Shown here piece by piece: positions 42,187 through 55,433 of a DNA stretch of 64,000 nt (position 1 is its first letter; every line of letters starts with the position of its first letter). This DNA comes from Glycine soja (lineage: Eukaryota > Streptophyta > Magnoliopsida > Fabales > Fabaceae), in contig NC_041007.1 in the NCBI RefSeq assembly GCF_004193775.1, positions 26,625,323 to 26,689,322 on the forward strand, written 5' to 3'. The notes under the pieces were generated by a model. The model had not been told where the DNA came from. It did no database searches and saw only the letters and a list, made by a program, of their open reading frames with translations. The position numbers and the translations under genes were made by a program.

Positions 42187-44317
42187 TTCCTGCGAAGGCA
42201 AACATTTGGAAAGTTAGTTTTACCAGTGGGACACTACTCTTAAAACAAAAATGACATACAACCTCCTCCCATAAATACAAACATCAATGTAAATTTAGAG
42301 CAAGCTTATGCGCATATTTCCTTACGAACGTTCACTTGCACAAGACATCCTATTAACTAAGAAAAATGCACCCATATACAATCAAGGTAGCTTCATTACC
42401 TAGATTATTTACATGTACTTCCAAGGTGTATTTGTTATTTACATCACACACGCCTCCTTGGCTAAATTTACATACATGCATACTCAAAGCATTTCGGGGT
42501 ACCAAAAATTGCACATGCGCTCATCTTGGTATTTCTAATACCTATACATATACAAACTTCATGATGAATCTTGACTACCTACGCAATAAGGTGCTACATT
42601 TCATGCTTTTTTTTCAAGTTTTTGCTACCTAAAGCCACATGCAAATTCAAGCATATTTTCCTTTGCTGACTAAAATTGTATTCAAATTAGAAGGTATATA
42701 TTTTTTTGTAATATGTTTTCTTCACATAACATGCAACACATTTATATATATTTTTTGTGAGACATTTTGACTACCAAAAATTATATATACATACATCCAA
42801 GTATTTTGCTATCATACCCAAAGTGTAAATTGCCAAAGGTATCTTGCTACCTATTCTAAACCTACACATTCATGACGAGCACAATTCCTAAACATCTAGG
42901 CGTAGGGAAAATATTGTAGTGTGGCCCAGAGCCGATTGCTGGCCAAAAAGGGTAACTTTACCCAATATGCACCTCCTCTTGTGTTCTTTTTGCATAAAAT
43001 TTTAGTTCTTAGGCCTAGGATATATGCGGGGCAATTACTCTAGCCTTTTTCAGGAATGAATACATATTCCAAAAAAGAAAATGTGTACAAACCAAAATGC
43101 CCCGTGGGTTGTTTCCTTACAAAAGTCACGCGCTAATGCCATTGAGGCATTTCACCGAACACTTGGTGGGCGCGCGTTTAGGCGTCAATAGCAAGAGAAC
43201 GGGGACAATGTGGCATGTCCCATTGTTCAAAAATGCATTATAGGCCTAGGGCCATCCCATACACACCCCTAATTCAACCTAATCAAGCAAGAAAACAAAC
43301 CAAAATTGCCCTATATATTTGAGCATACTCCCATAATTTAGAGCACCAAAAGGAGATCAAAATACACCAATGAAAAGCTAGAAAGCTTAGGGATGGAACA
43401 CTTACTTGTTGGTGATGAACAAAAGCGCAAAACGGAATCAAAAATGCGAAAAAGGATGGCCCTAGGGCTGCAAACTCGTCAATCCCGTGGGTATGGCTTT
43501 TGAAAGGGGGGAAAAGAAGTTTTTGAATGTTAAAACGCCCCCCCTTTCGTCATTCTTATAATTTGGTGCAGGGGTGGCTCGCCAAGGCGAGCTAACCTGC
43601 ATTTTTTTTTTTTTTTTTTTTTTTGAGGGGAACATTAACCATGTCCCCTCCCTTCTCATGGATCAGCATCTTGCCTAACTTGCACTTACTTAGGTTCGAA
43701 TTAGGCGTTGATTACTTATTTTTTACTTTTTAAAACAAACAAATAGTAAAAGAAAGCTGCAAAATACAAAGGATACGGGGCTGCCTTGCAGCGACATCCT
43801 CTGCTTGTTTCGCACAGAGAAGGGACAACGATCGGTCGGTCGTGACCCCATCCCCACTTGCATCCGTCCTTAAGTACCTGCAAGTAATAAACAACCAGGT
43901 ATGGCCAATCTTGACCGCGTCATTACCCTACCTTGATTGGTTTCTGCCGTTCATGTTTCGTCTCTACTCCAGAAGGTAGCCCAAGGTGATCCTGCCCCTG
44001 TTTTACCACAACAATAGACATGCGTATGCGTATGCGTATGCATGAATGTTTTCAAACGCAGAAAATTTAGGGAAAGTTGGTTCAGGTTCAATTCTAATTA
44101 AGCGCTTGGGGGATCCCATGAACTGAGCGGAAGGGCTCAGGTGATCACTGATTAACGCAAGGTGTGAAACTAACGTGAGGACTAAAAGCCTCGAATCCAC
44201 GTTCATTTCTTTGAAAGATTGTAACGAGAGATACAACAGACAGGAAATCCCTGGGGGAAATCCAGAAAACGCATAAAGATAAAGAACATGCAGCGACATC
44301 CTTAATTGCCCCAGCTT
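42187..44317 (-). other. Ogre B spacer between pol and the 3' ORF
   Basis: About 2.1 kb with no gene that I can support. It has a T26 run at 43599-43624, a GCTCGCCAAGGCGAGC palindrome at about 43577 (the LTR palindrome motif), a (CGTATG)n run near 44021-44043, and A/T-rich weak repeats at 42660-42850. In Ogre A the 21-bp hairpin array occupies the equivalent interval. Confidence 0.7.
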
Positions 44318-47300
44318 CTAAGCATAATATTGTTTGACGACATCAGAGTTCACGGGTGAAGGTAGCTCTTCGCCATCCATGTTGGTAAGCACCAGGGCTC
44401 CTCCGGAAAAAGCCCTCTTCACAACAAAAGGCCCTTCGTAGTTCGGGGCCCATTTCCCTCGATGGTCCTTGACAGCATGGGACATTTTCTTTAGCACAAG
44501 GTCTCCCTCATGGAACTTGCGTAAGCGTACTTTCTTGTCGAATGCACTCTTCATTCTTTGCTGGTATAAGCGCCCATGACTCATGGCCGTTAAGCGCTTA
44601 CCCTCAATGAGGTTGAGCTGATCGTAGCGTGTTTGAGCCCACTCTGATTCCTTTAATCCGGATTCTGCCAAGATCCTTAATGACGGGACTTCTACCTCAA
44701 ACGGTAACACAGCCTCCATCCCATATACCAATGAGAACGGCGTTGCCCCAGTTGACGTTCGCACTGAAGTCCGGTAACCGTGTAACGCGAATGGGAGCAT
44801 CTCGTGCCAATCCTTGTATGACACGGTCATCTTTTGGATAATCTTTTTGATATTCTTATTGGCCGCTTCCACGGCTCCATTCATCTTTGGCCGGTAGGGC
44901 ATGGAATTGTGATGCTGGATTTTAAACTCCTTGCACATTTCTGCCATCATCTTATTATTCAGGTTGGTGCCGTTGTCCGTGATAATCTTCCTTGGCAAAC
45001 CATATCGGCAGATGATCTCTTTCTTAATGAACCTGACCACCACATTCCTCGTGACATTGGTATATGAAGCCGCCTCAACCCACTTGGTGAAATAATCTAT
45101 CGCTACGAGGATGAAGCGATGACCATTCGAGGCCTTGGGCTCAATGGCCCCGATGACATCTATTCCCCACATGGAGAAAGGCCAAGGGGCGGACATGACA
45201 TTCAGAGGATGTGGTGGGGCATTGACATTATCTGCGAATGCTTGACATTTGTGGCACTTCCTCACATGGACACAACAATCACTTTCCATGGTAAGCCAGT
45301 AATAACCTGCTCTTAGGATCTTCCTGGCCATAGCATGTCCGTTGGCGTGCGTTCCAAACGAGCCCTCATGGACTTCTTCGATCATGTGATTTGCCTCCTT
45401 GGCATCCACACACCGCAGGAGTGTCATGTCGTGATTTCTTTTATACAGTATGCTTCCGCTCATGAAGAAACCGGCTGCCAACCTCCTCAATGTCCTTTTA
45501 TCGTTGTCGGCAATCTCTGGCGGGTATTCTTTGCTTACGACATATCGCTTGATGTCGTAATACCAAGGCTTTCCGTCCCGTTCCTCTTCCACTTGGCAAC
45601 AATGTGCGGGTTTGCCACGACACCAAAATTCAATGTAGGGTAGATCCCCATGCGGTGTTAGCTGGAACATAGACGCCAACGTAGCAAGTGCATCCGCCAT
45701 TTGATTTTCCTCGCGGGGAACATGATGGAAGGAGATCTCATCGAAAGTCTTAGCCAATTCCGTGATATAGGCTTTGTAGGGTATCAGCTTGGGATCTCTA
45801 GTTTCCCATTCCCCTCTCAGCTGATGGATTACCAACGCTGAGTCGCCGTACACCTTGAGTAGTTTGACATCGGAGTCAATTGCTGCCTGGACGGCTAGGG
45901 CACATGCTTCATATTCGGCCATGTTGTTGGTGCAGTCGAATCCTAACCTGGCTGTGAAAGGTACACATTGATTGTCCGGAGAGACCAACACTGCCCCAAC
46001 GCCATGACCTAGAATGTTTGACGCTCCGTCAAACCATACAGTCCATTTGTCCCGATCTTCGTCCGACTTTTCCTCGAACAAGGCCATGATGTCCTCATCC
46101 GGGAATTCCGGATGCATGGGCTGGTAGTCGTTAAGAGGCTGTTGAGCCAAATAATCTGCCAAAGTGCTTCCTTTTATCGCCTTTTGGGTGACGTAGACTA
46201 TATCAAACTCAGATAGCAAGACTTGCCACCGGGCGATTCGTCCTGTGAGAGCTGGCTTTTCAAAGATGTACTTAACCGGGTCCATTTTGGATATCAACCA
46301 GGTAGTATGGCTCAGCATGTACTGCCTTAGGCGATGGGATGCCCATACTAAAGCACAACACGTTCTTTCGAGCAAGGAGTAATTCATCTCACAGGTCGTG
46401 AACTTCTTACTTAGGTAGTAAACAGCACGCTCTTTCTTCCCGGATTCGTCATGTTGCCCCAGCATACACCCCATTGACTCGTCCAAGATTGTCATGTACA
46501 AAATGAGAGGCCTTCCAGGTACTGGTGGCATAAGCACGGGAGGATTCATTAGGCACTTTTTGATCCTTCCAAAAGCCTCTTGGCAATCCTCATTCCACCG
46601 ATCAGTTTGGTTTTTGCGCAAGAGTTTAAACAACGGCTCACAAATGGCGGTGAGCTGCGATATGAATCTGGCAATATAATTCAAGCGCCCCAGGAAACCT
46701 CGGACTTGCCTCTCTGTACGGGGTTCTGGCATCTCAAGGATAGCCTTCACTTTTTCGGGGTCTACCTCTATCCCTTTCTGGCTTACAATGAAACCAAGCA
46801 ATTTCCCTGATTTGACCCCAAAGGTACACTTAGCGGGGTTCAACCTTAATTGATATTTCTTAAGCCTTTCGAACAATTTCCGCAGGTTGACAAGGTGTTC
46901 TTCCTCGGATTTAGATTTAGCAATTATGTCGTCCACGTAGACCTCGATCTCTTGATGCATCATATCATGGAACAAAGCTACCATGGCCCGTTGATAAGTT
47001 GCCCCGGCATTCTTGAGTCCAAAGGACATCACCTTGTAACAGAACGTTCCCCACAGGGTGACGAAAGTAGTCTTTTCCATATCCTCGGGCGCCATCTTTA
47101 TCTGATTGTAACCAGAGAAACCGTCCATGAAGGAAAATAAAGCGAAATTGGCCGTGTTATCTACGAGGATATCGATGTGTGGTAAAGGAAAATTGTCCTT
47201 GGGACTGGCCCGATTCAGGTCCCGATAATCTACACACATTCGTACTTTCCCATCTTTTTTAGGAATTGGTACGATGTTGGCAACCCATTATGGATACCGA

Positions 47301-47765
47301 GCGACGGCCAGAAATCCAGCGTCAAATTGCTTCTTCACTTCTTCTTTTATCTTCAAGGATGTTTCGGGCTTCATCCTCCTCAGTTTCTGTTTTACCGGGG
47401 AACACTCGGGATTTAGAGGTAATCGGTGCTGTACAATGTCAGAACTCAAACCGGGCATATCTTGGTATGACCAAGCAAAGATGTCTTGGTAGTCTTTTAG
47501 CAGGATTATTAATTCTTCACGGATAGGTGCGGTAATACCTGTACCTATCTTTACTTCCCTCTTTCCACTGCCAATTCCTAAGTCTACTAGCTCTGTTTCT
47601 TCTTGATGAGGCCCCATTTCTTGGTCCTCATGGGCGACCATTCTTTCTAGTTCTGGGGGAAGTCCCACATCCTCATTTCCTTCATCTTCCGTTTGATTCA
47701 TTTCTTGCTCGAAGTCGATAGACGGGTCCCAGGTATTAGTACCTTCGGGGGACTCGTCATCGGAT
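44318..47765 (-). pseudogene. pol: Ogre pol exon: RT, RNase H, second (archaeal-type) RNase H, integrase; one stop
   Basis: Copies RNA to DNA and integrates it. The exon begins after the intron at 47765 and runs in one frame to TAA at 44318-44320. RT has MCVDYRDLNRASPKD and the catalytic YVDD at about 46928-46939. A gypsy RNase H follows (ILDESMGCMLGQ...YYLSKKF...LLERTCCALVWA). The second RNase H of the Tat lineage has its acidic residues in FDGAS (about 46030), MAEYEA, YGDSALV and MADALA (about 45690). Integrase has the H-H-C-C finger (about 45400-45230), D in GIDVIG, D in TDNGTN (about 44975) and E in GAVEAANK (about 44868). The only lesion is TAA at 47288-47290, just before the RT core; otherwise all key residues are present. 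Confidence 0.93.
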
Positions 47766-47944
47766 CTGCCGTTTCAGAAAAAGAAGTAAACATGCAAATG
47801 AATGAGAATGGGTAGAGACCAGGAACAGATGAAGAAAGATCCTTGTATTATAAATTCAAAAACAAAAGACACAAAGCCTTAACAAAAGGAAAAACTCTAA
47901 AGCCTAGGCCCAACTATAGAGCTTTTAAAACCGTAAAGGTTTAC
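47766..47944 (-). other. Ogre intron between protease and RT (179 bp)
   Basis: On the minus strand the gag-protease frame runs through AT/GTAAAC at 47944. A T-rich tract and CGGCAG end at 47766, after which the pol frame opens (DDESPEG...DPSIDFEQEM). If not removed, a TAA within the intron start (47941-47943) ends the gag-protease protein. A short spliced intron at this place is a known and near-unique trait of Ogre elements; the retained form would give more gag than pol. Confidence 0.85.
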
Positions 47945-50900
47945 ATTATGCTTGTTGCGTAAATGCCGGGGCGTTCCTCCACTCGCCAATTTCCCAGCTG
48001 GAAATCAGGAGGGCATGGTCGTACCAAATCCAAAGTACTCGGAATATCATCTTCGCATATCGCGAACGCTTGACCTTTGTCTCCCGAACCCGCGCTTATA
48101 AAGCTTCTACTTATGTGGCAGGGCAGGCTTCCTTCACCTTCTTGTCTCCAACGCGAACTTTGACCATTGTTCTTCCTTCCCGCGATGCTTCTTTTCATGT
48201 CCGCCTGAGTGGGCTTATAGCCTAAACCATACTTCCCACGATTTCCTTGGGTATTTATCAGGCTAGTTATGCCGCCGTTGTTTTTTCCTAAACCCATCCC
48301 GGGTTCATAACCGTTCCCCAACATAACTCGGGCCATCATTATCGCTGCATCGGACAGACAAGGCTGCCCAAAGAGGGAGTCCACGGAGGAAATGCTGACC
48401 ACCTCAAAAGACTGGAAAGCAGTTTCTAACGATTCTTCTGCGGCTTCCACATAAGGCATGGAGGATGGGCAGCTTACCAAGATATCTTCCTCGCCTGACA
48501 CGATGACCAAGTGCCCCTCCACTACGAATTTCAGCTTTTGGTGGAGTGTAGAAGGCACAACTCCCACTGAGTGGATCCACGGGCGCCCCAACAGGCAGCT
48601 GTAGGGGGGGTTAATATCCATTATTTGGAAGGTGACTTGACAGGTGTGAGGGCCTATTTGTACTGGGAGATCGATCTCTCCCCTAACCTCTCGGCGAGTG
48701 CCGTCGAAGGCCCGAACCACCATTGAACTTGGTTTTAAGTGGGAAGCATTGAATGGTAACTTCTCCAAAGTGCTCTTAGGCATCACGTTTAAACTGGAAC
48801 CATTATCGATGAGCACCTTGGCTACGATATGGTCCATACACTTGACTGATACGTGTAAAGCCTTATTATGCCCTCTCCCCTCGGCGGGGATTTCTTCTTC
48901 GGCGAAGGCAAGATAGTTGTTGGCAGTGATATTGTTGACCAGCCCTCCGAAACCTTCTACCGAGATATCTTGGGCCACGTGAGCCTCGTTCAGCACTTTT
49001 ACTAGCAGAGCCCGATGAGGCTCGGAGCTCATAAGTAACTCCAACAGCGAGACCCTAGCCGGGGTTTTGTTGAGCTGTTCGATAACCTTGAATTCGCTCT
49101 GCTGAATTATCCGAAGGAACTCGCTGGCTTCCTCTAGCGACACCTCCTTTCTACCATCCTTTTTCTCCGGGGGCCCCTTTGCTGGAATATCTTTATTCGA
49201 AGCGTGGGGTGCTTCGCCATCTTGTTCCTCCACCACTTTTCCTTTTCCCTTGACGTCGGCGGGTTGGACTGGTAGGTCCGGAGGTGCGAACACACGACCA
49301 CTACGGGTCACACCACTCAGTCCCGTGATATTTGTTACTTTAGCTGACAGCGAGCTGACGTCAGTGACTTCTTCTTCCTTCTTCCCCGGAGGTGTATATC
49401 TCCACGGGACCGCGTGACTATTTTGGTACGGGAAAGGAACAGGTTTGGCCATTAAGGGGTGTCCGGGCTTTTGCGAAGCTGCGCTTTTAGTGAAGTATAT
49501 CACCAAGGGTTTGGGCTTCGCAACACCGCTCCCCTCCGTAGATTGCATGCATATATGCTGCTCTTCTTTTCCTTCAATGCCGACTTCCAGTCGACCTTGA
49601 TCTATCATCCGCTGTAACAATTCCTCTACTTCCAAACACGTCTCCATGTCATGCATCTCGCCGGAATGTAGCAGACAGGAATCCTCCTTACACCCACTAT
49701 GGGGAATCACACCTCCCTTTTGTAGGGCCTCAAAGATAAACCTCCTAGGGGTTGCCACATCCCTTAAAGGTTTAGACCTGTGCGGCCTATCGGATTCAAC
49801 TGCATTAACTGTTCCCCCTCCATGATTGGCGAGCGGGTTGGTTCTCACATTGGGCCGATCCTCTTGGAAAGTCAGCCATCCAGCATCCATTAAATGTTGG
49901 ACCTTGTATTTAAGGGCCAAGCATTTTTCGACGGAATGCCCCGGGACACCCCCATGGTACTTGCAAGTTGCGTTAGGGTCATACCACTTCGGGAAAGGGG
50001 GTTCGAGGACCCTTCCGGGAGTTACCACGGCCAAATGATTGGCGATGAGGGATGGCAGAAGATCTTCGTACGTCATTGGGAGTGGGGTGAATTCTGGAAA
50101 TGGCCTCGGAGGGAAGTTCCTTGTCGTGTTGGAATTACCGGCCGATCGAGTCGTGTTCGGAGTTGGAACTTGGGGAGCTTCCCTCTGGGTGGGTGCCTTA
50201 GGTTGCACGGGTGTTGAACTAGAGGTATTCCCAGTATGAGCCGAGAAGCTTGGGTGATGTTGCGCGTACTGATGGGTACCATGAGGTGTTTGCTGGGTTT
50301 TGACCCACGCAGGTGTTGAAGAGACGGCATGGGCATCTCCCTCCTTCCTTTTTGCCCCTGTTGCCCCGATTCTTTTGGCATTCGCGTTTGTGGAGGAAAC
50401 GTAATCAAACTTTCCTCTTTTCAATCCAACCTCGATTCTTTCCCCGGCAAACACCAGATCCGCAAAGCTGGACGGCATGTAACCTACTAGCTTCTCATAG
50501 TAGAACACTGGCAGAGTGTCCACCATCATGGTGATCATCTCTCTCTCAACCATGGGAGGAGCTACTTGTGCCGCCAAATCCCTCCATCGCTGCGCATATT
50601 CTTTAAAGGTTTCACCCTCTTTTTTGAACATATTCTGCAGTTGAGTACGGTCAGGAGCCATATCAGAATTGTACTGATACTGCCTTAGGAAGGCGGTAAT
50701 CAGATCCTTCCAAGTACGGATACGGGAAGCTTCCAAATTAGTGTACCACACTACCGCAGCTCCGGCCAAGCTATCCTGAAAGAAGTGTATCAACAACTTT
50801 TCATCTTTAGAGTGGGCGCCCATCTTACGGCAGTACATTTTGAGATGGTTTTTGGGACAAGTCGTCCCTTTATACTTGTCGAAGTCCGGCACTTTGAACT

Positions 50901-51531
50901 TCGAGGGAATAACAACATCGGGTACTAAGCAAAGATCCGTCATGTCTGCGAACGGATAGTCCCCAAATCCTTCTACGGCCCTCAATCTTTCCTCAAGGAG
51001 ATCGAGCTTCCTCCTTTCTTCAGTTGCTGGGGGCGGCCCTTCCGTGGACAGAACTATTGGTGGTACTGCGATGTTGGGTTGAGGCAACGTGCCTGGTGCC
51101 GGCCCTTCGGGGATCGGGGGATAGAACTCGACATCCCTCCGAGCATAATCTTGAGGGTCTTCGTCGGGCTGCTGAGGAGGCTCTCTTTCATGGACGGGAG
51201 AAGCAATGTGGCCCGCATCTTCTTGCAAGACGGGTGGTGAAAAGTTGGGCGGCAATCCATAAGGGTAAGCCGCTCGGTTGTATCCCAGGTGAGGGCTGCC
51301 ATCGTGCCCCAGTGTGTCCCTTCCCCGTCCTACTATGTTTGAGGGAGGATGGTGCGTTGCCAAGAGAGTCGGGTCTGCTTCGGCAGCCGAACTGGCAGCG
51401 GCGGCGGTGGCCGCGTTCTTCTCTATGAGCTGCTTCATACTTAACATGGCCTCCATCATGGAGGCCATTTGTTCTTTCAGAGCCGACATGTCGGCTTTCA
51501 TCTGTTCCTGCGTCTCCTCTTGATCACCCAT
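47945..51531 (-). CDS. gag-pro: Ogre gag-protease polyprotein with G-patch (1196 codons)
   Basis: Gag builds the particle and the aspartic protease processes the polyprotein. I choose ATG 51531 (MGDQEETQEQMKADMSALKEQ) by comparison with Ogre A; the frame is open upstream to 51711. Features, by residue: coiled coil about 5-45, proline-rich linker to about 170, gag core about 175-350 (DKYKGTTCPKNHLKMYC, WYTNLEASRIRTWKDL), a CKYHGGVPGHSVEKC zinc-finger-like motif near 520, a charged linker, protease with DNGSS near 909 and CLLGRPWIHS near 980, and a G-patch (ARVMLGNGYEPGMGLGKNNGG) near 1065-1085. There are no stops. The unspliced RNA ends at TAA 47941-47943. Confidence 0.92.
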
Positions 51532-51767
51532 CGTTCTAGATTTGGATCTGGCGCGATAGGGATCCCTTGCGGCGCGTTTAGTTATGGTGTTTTTCCCTAA
51601 AAAACCAAACGTGAGGAGTGGGTAAAGAAAGAAGATGCATGCTAGAGATGAAATGTAGGAGTGATTTGATTTGCACAAGCTTTTTGGAGTAGAAACATGG
51701 GACCAACTCATTTTATTTCAAAAAGGAAGTCGTATCTAGTCAAGGTCTTAGAGACCATACAAGTTTC

Positions 51768-53633
51768 CTATCGATTTCTAATTATGTGGGCCATTAAGTC
51801 TATCATATGCTGACAATAGCCGAGAAGTCCATGAATCTCTTCGGGGGCGGAGTAGGTGTCTGCCATCGCCTTGGCCTTGGCTAACAATCGGGGAAGTTCT
51901 TGACTCCCGTTCAAGGTAAGAGCAAACCGATCCATCCACATGGTTGCCTCTTGGTGTAAAGAGTCGATCACCCTTCCTCTAGCCTCTTTTTCCGCGTATA
52001 CTTGGGCATATTCGTCCGCAATCCTATGCTCGTGGGCCGCGGCTAGACCTAACTCTTCTTGGTACTTGGCGATGATAGCTAGCATGTTGGTCTCCGTCTC
52101 GCATAAACGCTGAGACAAGCTTCTTTTGGACCTTGAACAGGCAACTAACTCCTCTTTCAAAACCATGCTATGTGCTCGTGACTGGTCCCTTTCTTCCTTT
52201 CGCAACTTGAGTTCACTATTGCTACCCCATAGAGCTCCGCGAAATTTGTTCCGGCCATACTCTTCCTTGCGAGCCCTCTTGGTCTCTTGTTCAAGGGCTC
52301 TTGCGGTAATTGCATTCTCTTCCCGTAACCCGGCACACTCCTTCCGAACGTGTGTAGCGGCCAACTTGAACTTCTCCTTGGCAAGTTTTGCCTTTCCTAA
52401 CTCGTTTTTGAGAGCTTGGACTTCTTCGTCCTCTTCCGGTGCTTCAAAACTCTCTTTGCTGACGACTTTTAACTTGGCGAGCCAATCTAAACCTCGTATA
52501 TGAACTTTCAGCCATTCGTGGTACCCACCAATGATGCCATTACGAATGCCTCTAAGCTCTTGATCTTTCTTTAACGGGGTTTCCCACGCCTTATGGATTC
52601 TTTGTATAGTCTTGGAATTTTGTGCGCCGAAATCCCTCACAAGGAAAGGAGACATGCTTTCTTCCGTCGGTGCTCCCCTCATGGGGTACCCTAGTTGTCT
52701 TATAGCGAGCGCGGGATTGTAGTTAATACAACCCCTCGTTCCTACCAGCGGAATGTTTGGGTATCTTCCACATGAGAAAAGGACTCATTCTTTTCCTTCC
52801 TTCCATCGGGGGAACCAACTGATTGTTCTACCTCCTATCCCGGCCAAGAGCTGGTCCCAATCTATTCTCCTTTTTTCAGTACACGAGCGATGGCTCAGGA
52901 GCGGACATGGATGTCTTGTGTCTTGTTGGAACAAGTGTGAAACCAACCAAACACAGAGGGCGGGTAAGCAACAGATGATCCGTGCGCTACTCTTTTCGCA
53001 CCTTCGGTCAAATGTGTCAAATAGATCTGCCAAGACAGCTACCACCGGACTTTCCTTGCTATGGTGGTAGGCAAGGAAAGCGTCGATTGCTGCTAGGTCT
53101 ACCAAACCATCCACGTTTGGAAAGAGGACGACCCCAAAAATTAGCAAAGCTAACACATCCATAAACGGGACCCAGTCTCCTTGATTGGCCATACCCCTCG
53201 CCTTGTCTTCTAGGTACTTCTGTGGTAGGCCCGCTATGCCGTTCCGAGTCTGTTTTATGCGGTCCAAACCTCTTGCTGAATCCTTGACCACAGTTGCAAT
53301 TCTGCTCAAAGAGGGGAGATACCCGGAGGAAAGATATGGTTTTCTTCCCCCGAGAGGACATCCTAGAATTTCCTCAAATTCTTCAATGGTTGGTACTAAT
53401 TGGAAGTCTGCGAATGTGAAGCACCTCAAAGGCTGGTCGTAGTATTGGGTAAGTGATGCAATGGCTTCTATGGACACCTCTGCTATGGTCAACTCTAAGA
53501 TCTTTCCGTAAGTCTTGCGGAAGGCTTGCATTTGGAGGGGTTCCATCAACCGCCCTAATTCCTTGATGCTGGTGGTATCTAGGCTTTTGACCTTGACTTG
53601 GTAGAACCTCTTGCCGGTTTGATTTGTTCCCAT
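51768..53633 (-). pseudogene. Ogre ORF1 protein (unknown function), one stop
   Basis: ORF1 upstream of gag defines Ogre elements. From ATG 53633 (MGTNQTGKRFYQVKVKSLD) one frame runs to TAG at 51768-51770, 621 codons, broken only by TGA at 52785-52787. The N-terminal 280 residues form a globular part (YYDQPLRCFTFADFQLVPTIEEFEEILGCPLGGRKPYL, VDGLVDLAAIDAFLAYH), similar in style to plant mobile-domain/DUF7745-like proteins (tentative). The C-terminal half is a long charged coiled coil (about residues 380-560, KLAKEKFKLAATHVRKECAGLREE onward). The end QHMIDLMAHIIRNR is kept in Ogre A. CACTTTAG lies 5 bp before the ATG, like a splice acceptor. The spacer to gag is about 240 bp. Confidence 0.85.
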
Positions 53634-54477
53634 GCTTACTAAAGTGAGACAAAAGCTGGTGCAAATCAAAACTCCGATATCTCATGGGTGGGATGGATGA
53701 ATGCATGATGGAATGCATATGACACAGATGCAATCTAGGAATGCGGGGGTCCGGGGAATTTGTCCCCTTCTTAGATACGACGTCTAGGGGTAGCGAAATG
53801 CCCCAACGCACGTTTTTAAGAAGGCGACACGGATCCTCCGTTGGTTTGTTTATAGAAGGGATCAAGACAGAACCCATATGCAATGCCTATGCAAAAGACA
53901 CAATGCGGGAATGTGCACAGTATGACAATATTTACCGAACATAAGCAAAAGGGTATATGATACTCATGCATGGCAGTGTGAAAAATGGCACGCAGCGTGT
54001 TTGCTTCGTGCCCCTATTTAAGGGACCTATAAGGGAGAGAACTAACTAGGCTTTTAGCAATAATCCCCAAGGTAGTTATATCTCTCTTGATGGTTTCTAG
54101 AGGTATCATCCCCTTTGAAGAACATATTGTAGCAGTAGGGACTACTAGCAACAATAGGTTTTCAAAGAGAAAAGCTCTAGATGAGGGTTCACTGTAATCA
54201 AGCAAGTCGGAGACCTAGCATGATCACAGATTCACCTCCACTCCTTATGCTCCCATGAACCCGGGTATAGGGCCCTTTTTCACTCACAGTGTGTGCAAAT
54301 AGTGTTGGTGTTTGTGTGCATCAAGTGAATAAATATTTACTTCATGCATACATTTAAAACGCACTAAAAGCAACAAAGAGTTTATATACACAAGAACATA
54401 ATGAAAGGAAACCAACAAAGGGGTAAGTCACGGTAAAACATTGCACAAAATTAAATGGCCTAACTCTCTAAAAACTG
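53634..54477 (-). other. Ogre B leader between PBS and ORF1
   Basis: About 0.85 kb, strongly similar to the Ogre A leader. No gene is supported; the only conserved open frame (54205-54014) starts with TTG. If the LTR donor is spliced to the acceptor before ORF1, most of this block is intron. Confidence 0.6.
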
Positions 54478-54495
54478 TCCCCAGCGGAGTCGCCA
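54478..54495 (-). other. Primer binding site of Ogre B
   Basis: Minus-strand TGGCGACTCCGCTGGGGA starts two bases after the 5' LTR. It differs from Ogre A by one base (G for A). Confidence 0.75.
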
Positions 54496-55427
54496 ACTGT
54501 CGCAACCTACCCTTCGGCGGGAGGGCGACGCGTGACTCGCGGGATGCGTGTTCCACGAAAGGAATACGCGCGGAGTCGCCACCAACGTTTATTTGAGGAA
54601 AACGTCGGAAAAACCGGAAAAGACGCGATCTACGAACTTTTAAGTGAAAGGTTCGGGAGTTGTATTTACGCACGGGGAAGGTATTAGCACCCCATACGTC
54701 CGCCCCAAGGGACGGCAGCCTTTAATCGAATGTGCAAACATGACTTTGATTTTTTATGTTCCCTTTTTATGTCTCTATATCCTTTATACCCTTTTTATAT
54801 TTTCTCTTTTTGTGGTCGACAAGGGTGTTTCCCTTTGCTCCTACGTATTCCTCAATTTGGGATGAGAAAATCAGACCTACGTAGTTCTTTTTTATCAAGT
54901 GATTCTTTTTTACTTTAAGAGGTGATCATTTTAAGGCGTTGGACCTTAAAAATGATCCATTTTACTTAGTGAGAAAATGAAATGACAAACTTCAAAAGCC
55001 TATTTTTATGGACGAGCTTGACTAGGCAAATTGGTTTTAGCCTTTAGTTTCACTTTAGTTATTAATCAATTCGATTAAGAATGAGAAATCCCAAAGAGAA
55101 AACGTCCGATTGATTTTCCGCTTTATTTTACTAAAAGATGTCTTTTTGATTATTATATTATTTTTTACCTCTTTTTGATTTCCGACGTGGTTACGGCACG
55201 ACTGAACGGTCGGAATTTATTTTAACCGAAGTTAATGGATAATACAATTCAAACGTTCGGTGGAAATTTATTTTATTTTTAAGTTAAGCGAGAAATGACT
55301 TAAGTAAAATGGCTTAAGCACGTCAACAGGGGGTATAAAAAGTAAACAAAACGAGAATAAAAATGCACGAAACACAATGTGGACCACTACGGGTACATAG
55401 AATGAATCGAAAAGCTTGGTTCGAGGT

Positions 55428-55433
55428 ACTTAC
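55428..55433 (-). promoter_or_regulatory. Splice donor-like site in Ogre B LTR (CGG/GTAAGT)
   Basis: On the minus strand CAACGG/GTAAGT lies about 210 bp downstream of the TATA box, the same place as in Ogre A. The nearest acceptor-like site is about 5 bp before the ORF1 ATG at 53633. Confidence 0.5.
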
